A stretch of DNA of 64,000 bases, taken from contig NZ_SSDF01000066.1 in assembly GCF_004794515.1 (NCBI RefSeq), forward strand, positions 1-64,000, given 5' to 3'. The position numbers and the translations under genes were made by a program. The DNA comes from Microbacterium sp. A20. GTDB lineage: Bacteria; Actinomycetota; Actinomycetes; Actinomycetales; Microbacteriaceae. Every line of letters starts with the position of its first letter. Within the stretch, counting starts at the first letter, position 1. The notes beneath the pieces were generated by a model. The model did no database searches and was not told the DNA's origin. It saw only the letters and a list, made by a program, of their open reading frames with translations. Positions 47,533 to 55,842 of the stretch are shown one piece after another.

Positions 47533-48303
47533 TCATGGCGCACCGAACCCGTGGTCGGCGAGGATCTGCCGGCCGATCGGACCCCGCACGAACTCGACGA
47601 AGGCCCGGCCGGCATCCGTCGCTCCGTCGAGAGCGACGATCGGATAGCGGTTCACGACCCCGTCGCTGCCGTCCGGGGCGAAGCTCTCGACGTCTTCCCT
47701 CACCACGTCCGTCGCATAGACCAGGCCGGCATCCGCTTCACCGGCGACGATCTTCTGCAGCACGGCGGAGACGTTCTGCTCGAGACTGGCCGCCGTGACC
47801 GAGACGCCGGCGCCGTCGAGCAGCAGCTGCGACGCCGCCCCGCAGGGCACTTCGGGCGCGCACAGCACCGTGGTCGCCTCCGTGAGGTCGGCCAGCGAGG
47901 TGATCCCGGCCGGGTTTCCGGCGGGCGTCGCGACCACGAGGGTGTTCGTCGCGAACGGCGCCGGGTCTTCGGCGATGCCGGTGTCGACGAGCGTCTGCAT
48001 CGTGCGCTCGTCGGCGGTGGCGAGCACGTCGGCGTGCGCACCCTCGGTGAGCTGCGTGACGAGCACGCTCGACCCGTCGTACACGATCGGCGCGACATCG
48101 ACCGCCGGGTGCTCCTCGCCGAATGCCGCCGCGATCTCGTCGAAGACCGGGCTGAGCGAGGCTGCGGCGAAGACGGTGACCTCGCCGGTGAGCTCTCCAT
48201 CGGCGGCGGAGGGCGAGGGATCCGCGGAGGAGGCGGCAGAGCATCCGCCCAGCAGCAGGGCGACGACCAACGCGGCCGACCCGGCGAGGAGCCTGCCGGT
48301 CAC
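47533..48303 (-). CDS. modA: Molybdate-binding lipoprotein ModA
   Basis: The 256-residue solute-binding protein starts with a lipoprotein signal (lipobox LGGC) and shows the ModA motif FAAASLSPVFDEI, then VYDGSSVLVTQL and the C-terminal YPIVAL. It captures molybdate (or tungstate) outside the membrane. The GTG at 48303 overlaps the stop of the HTH-TOBE gene. Confidence 0.93.
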   Translation of the reverse strand: MTGRLLAGSAALVVALLLGGCSAASSADPSPSAADGELTGEVTVFAAASLSPVFDEIAAAFGEEHPAVDVAPIVYDGSSVLVTQLTEGAHADVLATADERTMQTLVDTGIAEDPAPFATNTLVVATPAGNPAGITSLADLTEATTVLCAPEVPCGAASQLLLDGAGVSVTAASLEQNVSAVLQKIVAGEADAGLVYATDVVREDVESFAPDGSDGVVNRYPIVALDGATDAGRAFVEFVRGPIGRQILADHGFGAP

Positions 48304-48689
48304 CGCGGTGTCTCCACGATCACGGTGGTCGCCTTGATCACCGCGACGGCCAGCGAGCCCGGCTGCAGATCGAGCTCGCGCACGGCCTCGGCGGAGAGCA
48401 GCGACACGAATCGATGAGGACCCGCCTGGATGTCGACCTGCGCCATGACGCCGTCGATCTGCACGCGGGTGACGAGTCCCGTGAAGCGGTTGCGGGCGCT
48501 GGAGAGCACGTCGCCGGGAGTGGGCGGAGCCGCGGCGAGAGCGACCGCGTGCTGCGCGAGGGCATCGCCGGGGATGCGGGCGGGGCTGTCGGCGGTGACC
48601 GGCAGCGCGTCCTGGTCGATCCAGCGACGCACCGTGTCGTCGCTCACGCCGAGCAGTCGTGCGGCTTCGGCGATGCGATAGGTGCTCAT
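48300..48689 (-). CDS. HTH-TOBE (Mop) molybdate-responsive regulator or sensor
   Basis: The 129-residue protein joins a MerR/excisionase-type HTH (residues 1-35: YRIAEAARLLGVSDDTVRRW) to a single Mop/TOBE domain (about 65-127: RNRFTGLVTRVQIDGVMAQV) of the kind that binds molybdate. It leads the operon and precedes modA by overlapping codons, so it probably senses molybdate and controls mod and perhaps moe/moa genes. TAGGCT lies 6 nt before the ATG, predicting a leaderless mRNA. Confidence 0.85.
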   Translation of the reverse strand: MSTYRIAEAARLLGVSDDTVRRWIDQDALPVTADSPARIPGDALAQHAVALAAAPPTPGDVLSSARNRFTGLVTRVQIDGVMAQVDIQAGPHRFVSLLSAEAVRELDLQPGSLAVAVIKATTVIVETPR

Positions 48690-48845
48690 GGCCCGAGCCT
48701 AGAGGGCAAGGTTCCGCAGATCCACGGTGTTCGTCGTGAATATTCCGCATCCGCGGATTTCTGTGCGGGGTCGTGCTCAGCGAGGGGGATATTTCTCCGG
48801 TGCTCGAACGGCCCCACGACATGCCGCCCGGGGTAGCCTGAGCGC
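48690..48845. promoter_or_regulatory. Divergent mod / moe control region
   Basis: Both flanking genes have a TAnnnT exactly 6 nt before their start (TAGGCT leftward, 48696-48701; TAGCCT rightward, 48834-48839), so the whole 156 bp is promoter. A locally A/T-rich patch holds CCGC-ATCC-GCGG (48745-48756) and two similar strings (GGATTTCT, GGATATTTCT) that might be regulator sites; this last part is weak. Confidence 0.45.
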
Positions 48846-49940
48846 ATGCCGCTGCCTCCGCTCGTCGAGCCCGTCGCAGCCCTCAGTGCGGCCGAGTCGG
48901 AGCGGACCGCACGGCACCTCGTACTCGCCGACCTGGGGGAGCTCGGCCAGCGACGGCTGCGTGCGGCTCATGTCGCGGTCATCGGTGCGGGCGGACTCGG
49001 ATCTTCTGTCGTGCTCGCGCTCGCCGCAGCGGGCGTCGGCACCCTCACCGTCATCGACGACGACGTGGTCGAGCTCTCGAACCTGCAGCGGCAGGTGCTG
49101 CACCGCCTGGCCGACGTCGACGCGCCCAAGGTCGACAGCGCGGTGCGCGTCGCGGCCGATCTCTCGCCCGAGACGACCGTGCGTCCCGTGCGCGAACGCC
49201 TGACCGCGGCCAACGCCGAGGCGCTGCTCGCCGACGTCGACCTCGTCATCGACGGCTCCGACACGTTCGAGACACGCACGCTGGTGGCTGCGGCGTGCGA
49301 GCGTGTCGGGGTGCCGTTGGTGTGGGGTGTCGTGCAGGAGTTCGCCGCGCAGGTCACGGTGTTCTGGTCGGCTCCGCCCGCGGGGGTGGCACCGGTGGTG
49401 CTCAGTGACCTCTATCCGCCCGAGGGCGTCGGCGAGCTGCCGAACTGCGCCACGGTGGGAGTGCTCGGGGCGCTCTGCCTCCAGGTGGGGTCGGTGCTCG
49501 CGATGGAGGCCATCAAGCTCATCGCCGGCATCGGTGAACCGCTGTTCGGCCGTGTGCTGCTGATCGACGCGCTGCGGGGGCGTATGAGCGAGGTTCCGCT
49601 GCGGGGGCGGGGGGAGACGAGCGGAGTGGCGACCACGACTCCCGTCGGCGCCGAGGTGTCCTTCGTCGCCGCGGATGCACTCGACGACGAGGTCGCCGCC
49701 GGCGCGCTCGTGCTCGACGTGCGAGAGGCGGACGAGATCGCCGCCGGGGCGATCCCCGGCTCCCGGCACGCACCTCTCGCAGTCGTCCTCGGTCACCCCG
49801 AGGAATTCGCCGCCGAAGGTCGGGTCGTGGTCGTCTGCCAACGCGGACTGCGCGCGGTGCGTGCCGCGACGGCGCTGCGGAGCGCCGGGGCGGATGCCGT
49901 CGTGCTGACCGGCGGCATGGATGCCTGGAGCGCACGATGA
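48846..49940 (+). CDS. moeZ: MoeB/ThiF-type adenylyltransferase fused to a rhodanese domain (MoeZ-like)
   Basis: The 364-residue protein activates the MoaD C-terminus by adenylation (IGAGGLGSSV, NLQRQVLH, DGSDTFETR) and probably transfers sulfur with its C-terminal rhodanese (about 275-364; active-site loop VVVCQRGLRA). The CxxC zinc pairs that normally follow the adenylyltransferase domain are not visible; that stretch reads RGRMSEVPLRGRGET. TAGCCT ends 7 nt before the ATG. First gene of a six-gene operon with overlapping ends. Confidence 0.88.
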   Translation: MPLPPLVEPVAALSAAESERTARHLVLADLGELGQRRLRAAHVAVIGAGGLGSSVVLALAAAGVGTLTVIDDDVVELSNLQRQVLHRLADVDAPKVDSAVRVAADLSPETTVRPVRERLTAANAEALLADVDLVIDGSDTFETRTLVAAACERVGVPLVWGVVQEFAAQVTVFWSAPPAGVAPVVLSDLYPPEGVGELPNCATVGVLGALCLQVGSVLAMEAIKLIAGIGEPLFGRVLLIDALRGRMSEVPLRGRGETSGVATTTPVGAEVSFVAADALDDEVAAGALVLDVREADEIAAGAIPGSRHAPLAVVLGHPEEFAAEGRVVVVCQRGLRAVRAATALRSAGADAVVLTGGMDAWSAR

Positions 49941-51163
49941 GCGGCATGCGCACGGTCGAGGAACAGCTCGCCGTCGTGCTCGGCGCGGTGCGGTCTCGCC
50001 CGGCGGTCACTCGACCTCTGGACGAGGCGATCGGCTTCACGCTGTCGGAGCCGGCCCGCGCGCAGAACCCCGTCCCCGTGTTCGAGAACTCCGCGATGGA
50101 CGGCTTCGCAGTGCGCTTCGCCGACGTCGCCACCGCGTCCGATGGGGATCCTGCCGTGCTGCGCGTCGTGGCGGACGTGCCGGCGGGCAGCGGGGAGGAT
50201 CCGCCGCTCGCCCCCGGAACCGCCGCCCGCATCATGACCGGTGCTCCGGTGCCGTCCGCTGCCGACACGGTCGTGCCTTTCGAAGACACCGCCGGCGGCC
50301 TCGCCGATTCCCTGGGCGAGATCCGAGTCGTTCGCGCACCGCGGGCGGAGGGCGCGCATGTGCGTCGGGCGGGGGAGGATGCCGCGGTCGGCGCTGTCGT
50401 CCTCGAGACGGGAACCCTGCTCGGCGCGCGGCAGCTGGCCGCGCTGGCATCCGTCGGCATCGCTCGGGTCGCTCTCGCGCCGCGGCCGCGAGTGGCCGTC
50501 GTCTCGACCGGTGCCGAGCTCGTGTCTCCGGGGGAGCCCCTCGTGCGAGGGCAGATTCCGGAGTCGAACGGCCTGCTGCTCGCCGGACTCGTGGCCGAGG
50601 CCGGGGCCGAGGTCGTGTTCCGCGAGGTCGTCGGCGACGATGGTGCAGGTCCCGCCGAGGCCGTGGCTCGTGCGACCGCACTCGGGCTCGATGCCGTGAT
50701 CTTCTCCGGGGGCGTGAGCGCCGGCGCGTACGAGCCGGTGCGGCAGGCGTTGAGCGAGGCGATGGAGTTCGTGCAGGTCGCCATGCAGCCGGGCAAGCCC
50801 CAGGGGTTCGGAGTTACCGACGCCGGGATGCTGCTGTTCGGACTGCCCGGCAATCCGGTGAGCGTGGCGGTCTCGTTCGAGGTGCTGGTGCGCCCTGCGC
50901 TGCTGGGCATGCAGGGTCGTCGTGAGATCCATCGTCCCCGGCGACGCCTCGCCGCCGGCACCGGGTGGCGCACCCCTCCCGGTCGTCGCCAGTATCTGCC
51001 GGCGGTGATCGACGCCGACGGCCGGGTGCATCCCGCGACCCGCGGCGGATCCGGCTCTCACCTCGCGGTCGGCCTCGGGGCCGCCACCGCCTACGCCATC
51101 GTCCCCGCCGAGATCGAACAGGTCTCGGTCGGCGACCTCATCGACGTGATGGAGCTGTCATGA
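49937..51163 (+). CDS. moeA: Molybdopterin molybdenumtransferase MoeA
   Basis: The 408-residue protein inserts molybdate into adenylylated molybdopterin. The N-terminal FENSAMDGFAVR, the MTGAPVPSAADTVV segment, the VSTGAEL loop of the MogA-like domain and GKPQGFG are characteristic. The ATG overlaps the preceding stop. Confidence 0.95.
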   Translation: MSGMRTVEEQLAVVLGAVRSRPAVTRPLDEAIGFTLSEPARAQNPVPVFENSAMDGFAVRFADVATASDGDPAVLRVVADVPAGSGEDPPLAPGTAARIMTGAPVPSAADTVVPFEDTAGGLADSLGEIRVVRAPRAEGAHVRRAGEDAAVGAVVLETGTLLGARQLAALASVGIARVALAPRPRVAVVSTGAELVSPGEPLVRGQIPESNGLLLAGLVAEAGAEVVFREVVGDDGAGPAEAVARATALGLDAVIFSGGVSAGAYEPVRQALSEAMEFVQVAMQPGKPQGFGVTDAGMLLFGLPGNPVSVAVSFEVLVRPALLGMQGRREIHRPRRRLAAGTGWRTPPGRRQYLPAVIDADGRVHPATRGGSGSHLAVGLGAATAYAIVPAEIEQVSVGDLIDVMELS

Positions 51164-51633
51164 CCTTCACCCACCTGGATCCGGCCGGCCACGCGCGCAT
51201 GGTCGACGTGACCGAGAAGCAGCCGACCGTGCGCGCCGCAACCGCCGCGGGCTTCGTGCGCTGCACGTCGGAAACGGTGGCCCTGCTCCGCGACGGTGCC
51301 GTGCCCAAGGGCGACGTGCTCGCCGTGGCCCGCATCGCCGGCATCCAGGCGGCCAAGCGCACACCGGAGCTGCTGCCGCTCGCACACGTCATCGGCGTGC
51401 ACGGCGCGGTCGTCGACCTCGACATCGAAGACGAGGGGATCCGGATCAGCGCGACCGTGCGCACGGCCGACCGCACCGGGGTCGAGATGGAGGCGCTCAC
51501 GGCCGTCTCGGTCGCCGCGCTCGCGGTCGTCGACATGATCAAGGGTGTGGACCGCGCGGTGACGATCGAGAACGTCCGCATCGTCGACAAGGAGGGCGGG
51601 CGCAGCGGTTCGTGGCGGAGGCCGGGGGAGTGA
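51160..51633 (+). CDS. moaC: Cyclic pyranopterin monophosphate synthase MoaC
   Basis: The 157-residue enzyme performs the second step after MoaA. It has MVDVTEKQPTVR, the AAKRTPELLPLAHVI active-site segment (Ala where many members have LCHP) and VDMIKGVDR with the catalytic Asp and Lys. The ATG overlaps the moeA stop. Confidence 0.95.
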   Translation: MTFTHLDPAGHARMVDVTEKQPTVRAATAAGFVRCTSETVALLRDGAVPKGDVLAVARIAGIQAAKRTPELLPLAHVIGVHGAVVDLDIEDEGIRISATVRTADRTGVEMEALTAVSVAALAVVDMIKGVDRAVTIENVRIVDKEGGRSGSWRRPGE

Positions 51634-52238
51634 CCACCTCGTCGCACGCCGGGGTCGGCGCCGTGCTGCTCGTCGGTGGCGAGGGGCGTCGGATGGGCGG
51701 CATCGCGAAACCGCTTCTCACGCTGGAGGGGCGATCGCTGTTGGGGCGCACAGTGGATGTGCTCGGCGATGCGGGGGTGACGCCGATCGTGGCGGTCGGA
51801 CCGTTGCTCGACGACGCGGTCGACGTGGTCTGGACGAGGGAGGAGCCGCCGCTCGGTGGTCCGGTGGCGGGGATCGCCGCAGGAATCGCGCAGATGTCGG
51901 CCGAGTGGGTGCTGATCCTCGCCGGTGATCTCGCGCGACCGGCGGCGGTCGTGCGCGGATTGCTCTCCCACCGCGCCCGTGATGCGGCGGTGCCGGCATC
52001 CGTCGACGGCATCGTGTTCTCCGCGGACGGGCATCCGCAGTGGCTGGCCGGTCTGTATCGCACGGCATCCGTCCGCCGCGCGCTCGACCGGATCGAGACC
52101 GACCGGGATTCCTCCGTCCGCGCACTCCTCGGCGGCCTCGCCATCGACTGGGTCTTCGACCAGGAGGGGATCACCGCCGACATCGACTCGCCCGCCGACC
52201 TGGCTCGTGCACGACAGGAACTCGAGGAGACACCATGA
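51630..52238 (+). CDS. mobA: Molybdenum cofactor guanylyltransferase MobA
   Basis: The 202-residue nucleotidyltransferase adds GMP to form the MGD cofactor required by NarG. The N-terminal signature is LVGGEGRRMGGIAK, with LILAGDLARP as metal-binding region. A GTG at 51612 is also in frame, but the GTG at 51630 overlaps the moaC stop (GTGA) and has GGAGG upstream. Confidence 0.88.
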   Translation: MTTSSHAGVGAVLLVGGEGRRMGGIAKPLLTLEGRSLLGRTVDVLGDAGVTPIVAVGPLLDDAVDVVWTREEPPLGGPVAGIAAGIAQMSAEWVLILAGDLARPAAVVRGLLSHRARDAAVPASVDGIVFSADGHPQWLAGLYRTASVRRALDRIETDRDSSVRALLGGLAIDWVFDQEGITADIDSPADLARARQELEETP

Positions 52239-52516
52239 CCGAGAACAGCCGCACCCTTCCCCCGGAGGCGCTCGATGCGTGGGCCGGCGAGCTGCGCGAA
52301 CGCTTCGACCTGAGCGCGGAGGATGTGCCGATCGCGTTGATCCTCGACCTCGCTCGAGACGTCGCGAACGGGGTCGCGCGGCCCGCTGCGCCGTTCAGTG
52401 CCTTCGTCGCGGGGCTCGTCGCCGGTCGGGCAGGCGGCTCACCCGAAGACGTGCGTGCGGCGGTGGCCGCGATCGTCGAGCTCGCGAACGGTCATGCTGC
52501 CGAGGGGCAGAACTGA
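52235..52516 (+). CDS. DUF6457 protein in the molybdenum-cofactor operon
   Basis: The 93-residue, mostly helical acidic protein (LDAWAGELRERFDLSAEDVPIALILDLARDVANGVARPAAPF...) matches the DUF6457 pattern. It sits between mobA and moaD, overlapping both (ATGA, TGATG). Such genes recur in actinobacterial moa clusters, so a role in cofactor synthesis or delivery is likely, but no activity is known. Confidence 0.8.
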   Translation: MTENSRTLPPEALDAWAGELRERFDLSAEDVPIALILDLARDVANGVARPAAPFSAFVAGLVAGRAGGSPEDVRAAVAAIVELANGHAAEGQN

Positions 52517-52749
52517 TGGCGACGGTGCGGTACTTCGCGGCTGCCGAGGATGCGGCCGGCCGTGCGACCGAGCCCTCGGATGCCGCGACCCTCGGTGAGC
52601 TCCGGGCCGAGCTCGTGGACGCGCATCCGGCGCTGGGAGCGATTCTCGACCGCTGTGCGCTGCTCGTCGACGGTGCCAGGGTGGACGACGACTTCGCGCT
52701 GGCGGGGGTCGGGACCGTCGACGTGCTGCCTCCGTTCGCCGGAGGCTGA
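52516..52749 (+). CDS. moaD: Molybdopterin synthase sulfur carrier MoaD
   Basis: The 77-residue ubiquitin-like protein ends in the required Gly-Gly (DVLPPFAGG), which is thiocarboxylated by the MoeB/rhodanese protein. The ATG overlaps the DUF6457 stop (TGATG). Convergent with moaE, only 3 bp away. Confidence 0.92.
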   Translation: MATVRYFAAAEDAAGRATEPSDAATLGELRAELVDAHPALGAILDRCALLVDGARVDDDFALAGVGTVDVLPPFAGG

Positions 52750-52752
52750 GGC

Positions 52753-53187
52753 TCAGCCGCCGATGCCCTTCCAGGCTGTGGTGCCGTCGGCCTCGACCTG
52801 ACGCTTCCAGACCGGGAGTTCGCGCTTGATGGACTCGATCATCTCGCGGCACACCACGAACGCCTCGTCGCGATGCGCGGCGGCGACCGCGACGATCACG
52901 GCGGCCGAGCCGACGGGAAGGCGACCGATGCGGTGGCTCACGGCGATGATCGCCTCACCGCTCACGCCGATGGCGACGGCACGTTCGGCGAGGTCGCGCA
53001 GGATCCGCTCGGCATCCGGGTGCGAGGAGTACTCGAGGGCGACGACTTCGCCGGCGGCATCCGGGTCGTGGTCGCGCACGCGGCCGAGGAAGGTCGTGAC
53101 AGCGCCCGCACGGTCGTCGTCCACGGCGGCGAGGTGCGCATCGAGAGACAGCGCGATGTCGCTGATGGCGGCCAGAGCGACGGTCAT
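52753..53187 (-). CDS. moaE: Molybdopterin synthase catalytic subunit MoaE
   Basis: The 144-residue catalytic subunit joins with MoaD to make molybdopterin. It shows VTTFLGRVRDHD, LEYSSHPDAE, the HRIGRLPVG motif and the catalytic-lysine segment ESIKRELPVWKRQV. The ATG overlaps the moaB stop; the two genes form a short leftward operon. Confidence 0.95.
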   Translation of the reverse strand: MTVALAAISDIALSLDAHLAAVDDDRAGAVTTFLGRVRDHDPDAAGEVVALEYSSHPDAERILRDLAERAVAIGVSGEAIIAVSHRIGRLPVGSAAVIVAVAAAHRDEAFVVCREMIESIKRELPVWKRQVEADGTTAWKGIGG

Positions 53188-53660
53188 CGGTGGTCCTCTC
53201 CGTCGAGCTGAGCGATCACGTGCGCCGCGACCGACAGGATGACCGGCATGCCGTCGGCGACGCCGCCGGGAGAGCCGGGGAGGTTCACGATCAGCGCGCC
53301 CTGCGCGGTGCCGGCGAGGCCCCGGCTGAGCAGCGCGGCGGGGAACTTCGCCGCCCCCTGCCGACGCAGCTCTTCGGGGATTCCGGGAAGCTGTCGCTCG
53401 AGCACGCGCGCGGTGCCCTCTGGGGTCTCGTCGCGCGCGGCGATGCCGGTGCCCCCGGTGGTGACGATGAGCCGCAGGCCACGAGCGAGGAGATCGCGCA
53501 GCGCCCGCTCGACGGCATCCGCTCCGTCGGGGATGATCACGGGATCGGCGCAGTCGAATCCGGCGTCGCGGAGCGCGGTGACGGCGAGCGGCCCGGCCGT
53601 GTCGGCGCGGGTGCCGGCTGCGCCGCGGTCGGACACCGTGAGCACGGCGGCGGAGGTCAT
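53184..53660 (-). CDS. moaB: Molybdopterin adenylyltransferase (MoaB/MogA family)
   Basis: The 158-residue enzyme adenylylates molybdopterin before MoeA inserts molybdenum. It carries VSDRGAAGTRADT, TTGGTGIAARDETPE and the NLPGSPGG loop. TACCCT (53667-53672) lies 6 nt before the ATG on the minus strand, predicting a leaderless mRNA. Confidence 0.93.
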   Translation of the reverse strand: MTSAAVLTVSDRGAAGTRADTAGPLAVTALRDAGFDCADPVIIPDGADAVERALRDLLARGLRLIVTTGGTGIAARDETPEGTARVLERQLPGIPEELRRQGAAKFPAALLSRGLAGTAQGALIVNLPGSPGGVADGMPVILSVAAHVIAQLDGEDHR

Positions 53661-53698
53661 AAGCCGAGGGTAACGCCGGGCGTTGCGGGCATGATCGT

Positions 53699-54475
53699 TC
53701 AGACGCTCATGTCGACGGGCGGTTCCATCACGATGCCCTGCGCTTCGAAGGCTCGGCGGCGCTCCTCGATGCGGCGGTGCAGCTCGACCTGCGCGTCGTC
53801 GACGAACTGCGGGTCGAGGTCGATCGTCGTCGGGTGCGGGTCGCCGTGGTTCGCGGCGATGTACGCGTCGAGTTCGGGTCCGCTCGTCCACGAGGTGATC
53901 AGGGCGTAGCGGGGGGCGGTGCCGCGGTGCCAGACCGCGTGCCAGAAGCGCTGGGTGTCGACGATGATGCGGGAGCCCGCACGCAGCGGCAGGCGGATCT
54001 CGGTGGCCGGGTCGAAGCGGTCGGAGCGCAGGATCAGCATCGACTCGGTGTCGTCGGAGAGGTTGAAGAATCCGCGGACCACCCAGCCGGTGCCCTCTTC
54101 ATTGAGGCGGTTGTTGTCGTCCTGGTGCAGGTTGTAGATCGCGTCGGCGTACTCGTTGGGCTGCAGCTCGATCACGCGGCAGCGGCCGATGCCGGCGCCC
54201 GGCTCCTGTGCCCGGCGCTGGAGCGTGGGGGCGATCGCGACCTGCGACTCGACCCAGACGCCGTCTTTGTCGGTGCGCGGCGGGGTGTGGTTCCAGAAGC
54301 CGTTGCAGTCGACGTCGCCGGCATAGCTGGTGAGCGGCGCGAAGCGCGTGATGCCCGAGGAGCGCCAGCCGACGTACTGGAGGCCGAGCCACTCGGCCGG
54401 ATCGGCGGTCGAGGTGTGGTCGTCGAGGACGACATAGCCCGTCTCGGCCAGCGCCTCGGACGTGATGAAGCCCAT
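53699..54475 (-). CDS. 2-oxoglutarate/Fe(II)-dependent oxygenase-like protein
   Basis: The 258-residue protein has the facial triad H117-Q-D119 (NLHQDDN) and H179 (RFWHAVWHRG), with Arg189 (PRYALITSW) as probable 2-oxoglutarate anchor. Earlier in-frame starts exist (54496, 54574); the ATG at 54475 gives MGFITSEALA. A DtxR/IdeR-type iron box lies 47 bp upstream of that start, so it may be induced by iron starvation. Substrate unknown; a siderophore or amino-acid hydroxylase is one guess. Confidence 0.72.
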   Translation of the reverse strand: MGFITSEALAETGYVVLDDHTSTADPAEWLGLQYVGWRSSGITRFAPLTSYAGDVDCNGFWNHTPPRTDKDGVWVESQVAIAPTLQRRAQEPGAGIGRCRVIELQPNEYADAIYNLHQDDNNRLNEEGTGWVVRGFFNLSDDTESMLILRSDRFDPATEIRLPLRAGSRIIVDTQRFWHAVWHRGTAPRYALITSWTSGPELDAYIAANHGDPHPTTIDLDPQFVDDAQVELHRRIEERRRAFEAQGIVMEPPVDMSV

Positions 54476-54521
54476 GATGAGTACCCTTCCCGTCATCGCT
54501 GCCCCCACAGGCGGCGGGTTC

Positions 54522-54540
54522 TTAGGCAATCCTAACCGGG
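54522..54540. promoter_or_regulatory. DtxR/IdeR-like iron box
   Basis: TTAGGCAATCCTAACC (54522-54537) contains TTAGG and CCTAA half-sites and matches most of the IdeR/DtxR consensus (TTAGGnwAGnCTwnCCTAA). It lies in the divergent region between the Fe-oxygenase-like gene and the MetE-like gene. Confidence 0.6.
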
Positions 54541-54605
54541 TTCGGGTGCTCTCGCAGGGCCTCGCGCCGTGCAAATGCGGCGGGGGCGGTCGATATTCTG
54601 AGGGG

Positions 54606-55652
54606 ATGACTCAGCCGCAGGGCGCCCTCCTCGTGGGCAGTGTGAACTTCGACGACGCCGAGACCACGATGCGCGCGGCGGCGGGCCTGCTCGGCGACCG
54701 GCTCCGCCGCATCCCGGACGGCGAGGTCGGCAAGCGGTTCCACTGGATCATGTTCCAGCCCGACGTGATCGGCCAGGCAGACGGCATCGAGCGGATCGGC
54801 GACGAGCCCATCCCGTTCCCTGCCGGCATCGACGCGCGCGGGCTGCGCATCGCCGAGGGAGTGGATGCCGCGAGCATCGCGCTGCCCCTGCTCGGCTACG
54901 CCGCCGCCGGGATCGAGTCGTACGCTGTGTTCACGCGGCTCCGCGCCGAAGGGGCTGTGCCCGCCGGCATCCGGTTCCAGGTGTCGCTGCCGACGCCGCT
55001 CGCCGTGATCTCCTCGTTCTTCCACGGCGACGACCGGGCCGCGATCGAGCCCGTGTACACCGCCGCGATCCTCCGGGAGCTCGACGAGATCCTCGCCGCG
55101 ATCCCGCACGACGACCTCGCCGTGCAGTGGGACGTCGCGAGCGAGATGGGCATCATCGAGCGCGCGGCAGGCTATGGCGCGGTCATGGAGGCGTGGTGGC
55201 CCGGTGACCCGTTCGACGGCCTCGTCTCGCGCCTTGCTTCGCTGGTCGATGCCGTGCCCTCCGACGTCGAGGTGGGCGTGCACCTCTGCTACGGCGACGC
55301 GGGGGAGAAGCACTTCTTCGAGCCGGCCGATGCCGGGAACCTCGTCCGCTATGCGAACGCCGTCGTGGCGGCATCAGCCCGTTCGCTCACCTGGCTGCAC
55401 CTGCCGGTGCCGATCGCCCACGACGACGAGGCGTACTTCGCTCCGCTCGCCGACCTCGCCCCCGTCGACGAGCTGTACCTCGGGCTCGTGCACCGGGAGG
55501 ACGGTGCGGAAGGCGCCGAGCGCCGCATCGCCGCCGCCGCCCCGTATGCCGCCGAATTCGGCGTCGCGACCGAGTGCGGCATCGGCCGTGCGCCCGCCGG
55601 CTCGACCGAGGGCATCCTGCGCACCCACGCCGAAGTCGCGGCGGCCTGGTGA
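54606..55652 (+). CDS. Cobalamin-independent methionine synthase-like (MetE C-terminal type) protein
   Basis: The 348-residue protein looks like a UROD/MetE-superfamily TIM barrel: LVGSVNFDDAETTMRAAAG near the start, QVSLPTPLAV, WDVASEMGII, VGVHLCYGDAGEKHFFEP (candidate zinc ligands His and Cys) and TECGIGR at the C-terminus. The N-terminal half of true MetE is absent. TATTCT (54594-54599) lies 6 nt before the ATG, a leaderless-type start. Function uncertain. Confidence 0.65.
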   Translation: MTQPQGALLVGSVNFDDAETTMRAAAGLLGDRLRRIPDGEVGKRFHWIMFQPDVIGQADGIERIGDEPIPFPAGIDARGLRIAEGVDAASIALPLLGYAAAGIESYAVFTRLRAEGAVPAGIRFQVSLPTPLAVISSFFHGDDRAAIEPVYTAAILRELDEILAAIPHDDLAVQWDVASEMGIIERAAGYGAVMEAWWPGDPFDGLVSRLASLVDAVPSDVEVGVHLCYGDAGEKHFFEPADAGNLVRYANAVVAASARSLTWLHLPVPIAHDDEAYFAPLADLAPVDELYLGLVHREDGAEGAERRIAAAAPYAAEFGVATECGIGRAPAGSTEGILRTHAEVAAAW

Positions 55653-55703
55653 GCTGCTTCCGTCGATTCGCGTGCGGGCCGCGCGTCGCGTAAGCTATTC
55701 CGC

Positions 55704-55794
55704 GGTGACGTGTCCGAGCGGCCGAAGGTGCAACTCTCGAAAAGTTGTGTAGGGTAACCCCCTACCGTGGGTTCAAATCCCACCGTCACCGCCA
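55704..55794 (+). tRNA. tRNA-Ser (anticodon CGA)
   Basis: A 7-bp acceptor stem (GGTGACG with CGTCACC), a CAACT/AGTTG anticodon stem with loop CTCGAAA (anticodon CGA, reading UCG), a long variable arm and a GGTTCAAATCC T-arm are all present. The 3' CCA is encoded (55792-55794). Confidence 0.97.
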
Positions 55795-55798
55795 CCAC

Positions 55799-55842
55799 GA
55801 AGGCCCCGACTCCCTTGGAAACACTGGGAAGTCGGGGCCTTC
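55799..55842 (+). terminator. tRNA-Ser terminator
   Basis: GAAGGCCCCGACTCCC (55799-55814) pairs with GGGAAGTCGGGGCCTTC (55826-55842) with one bulge, immediately after the tRNA. Confidence 0.85.
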
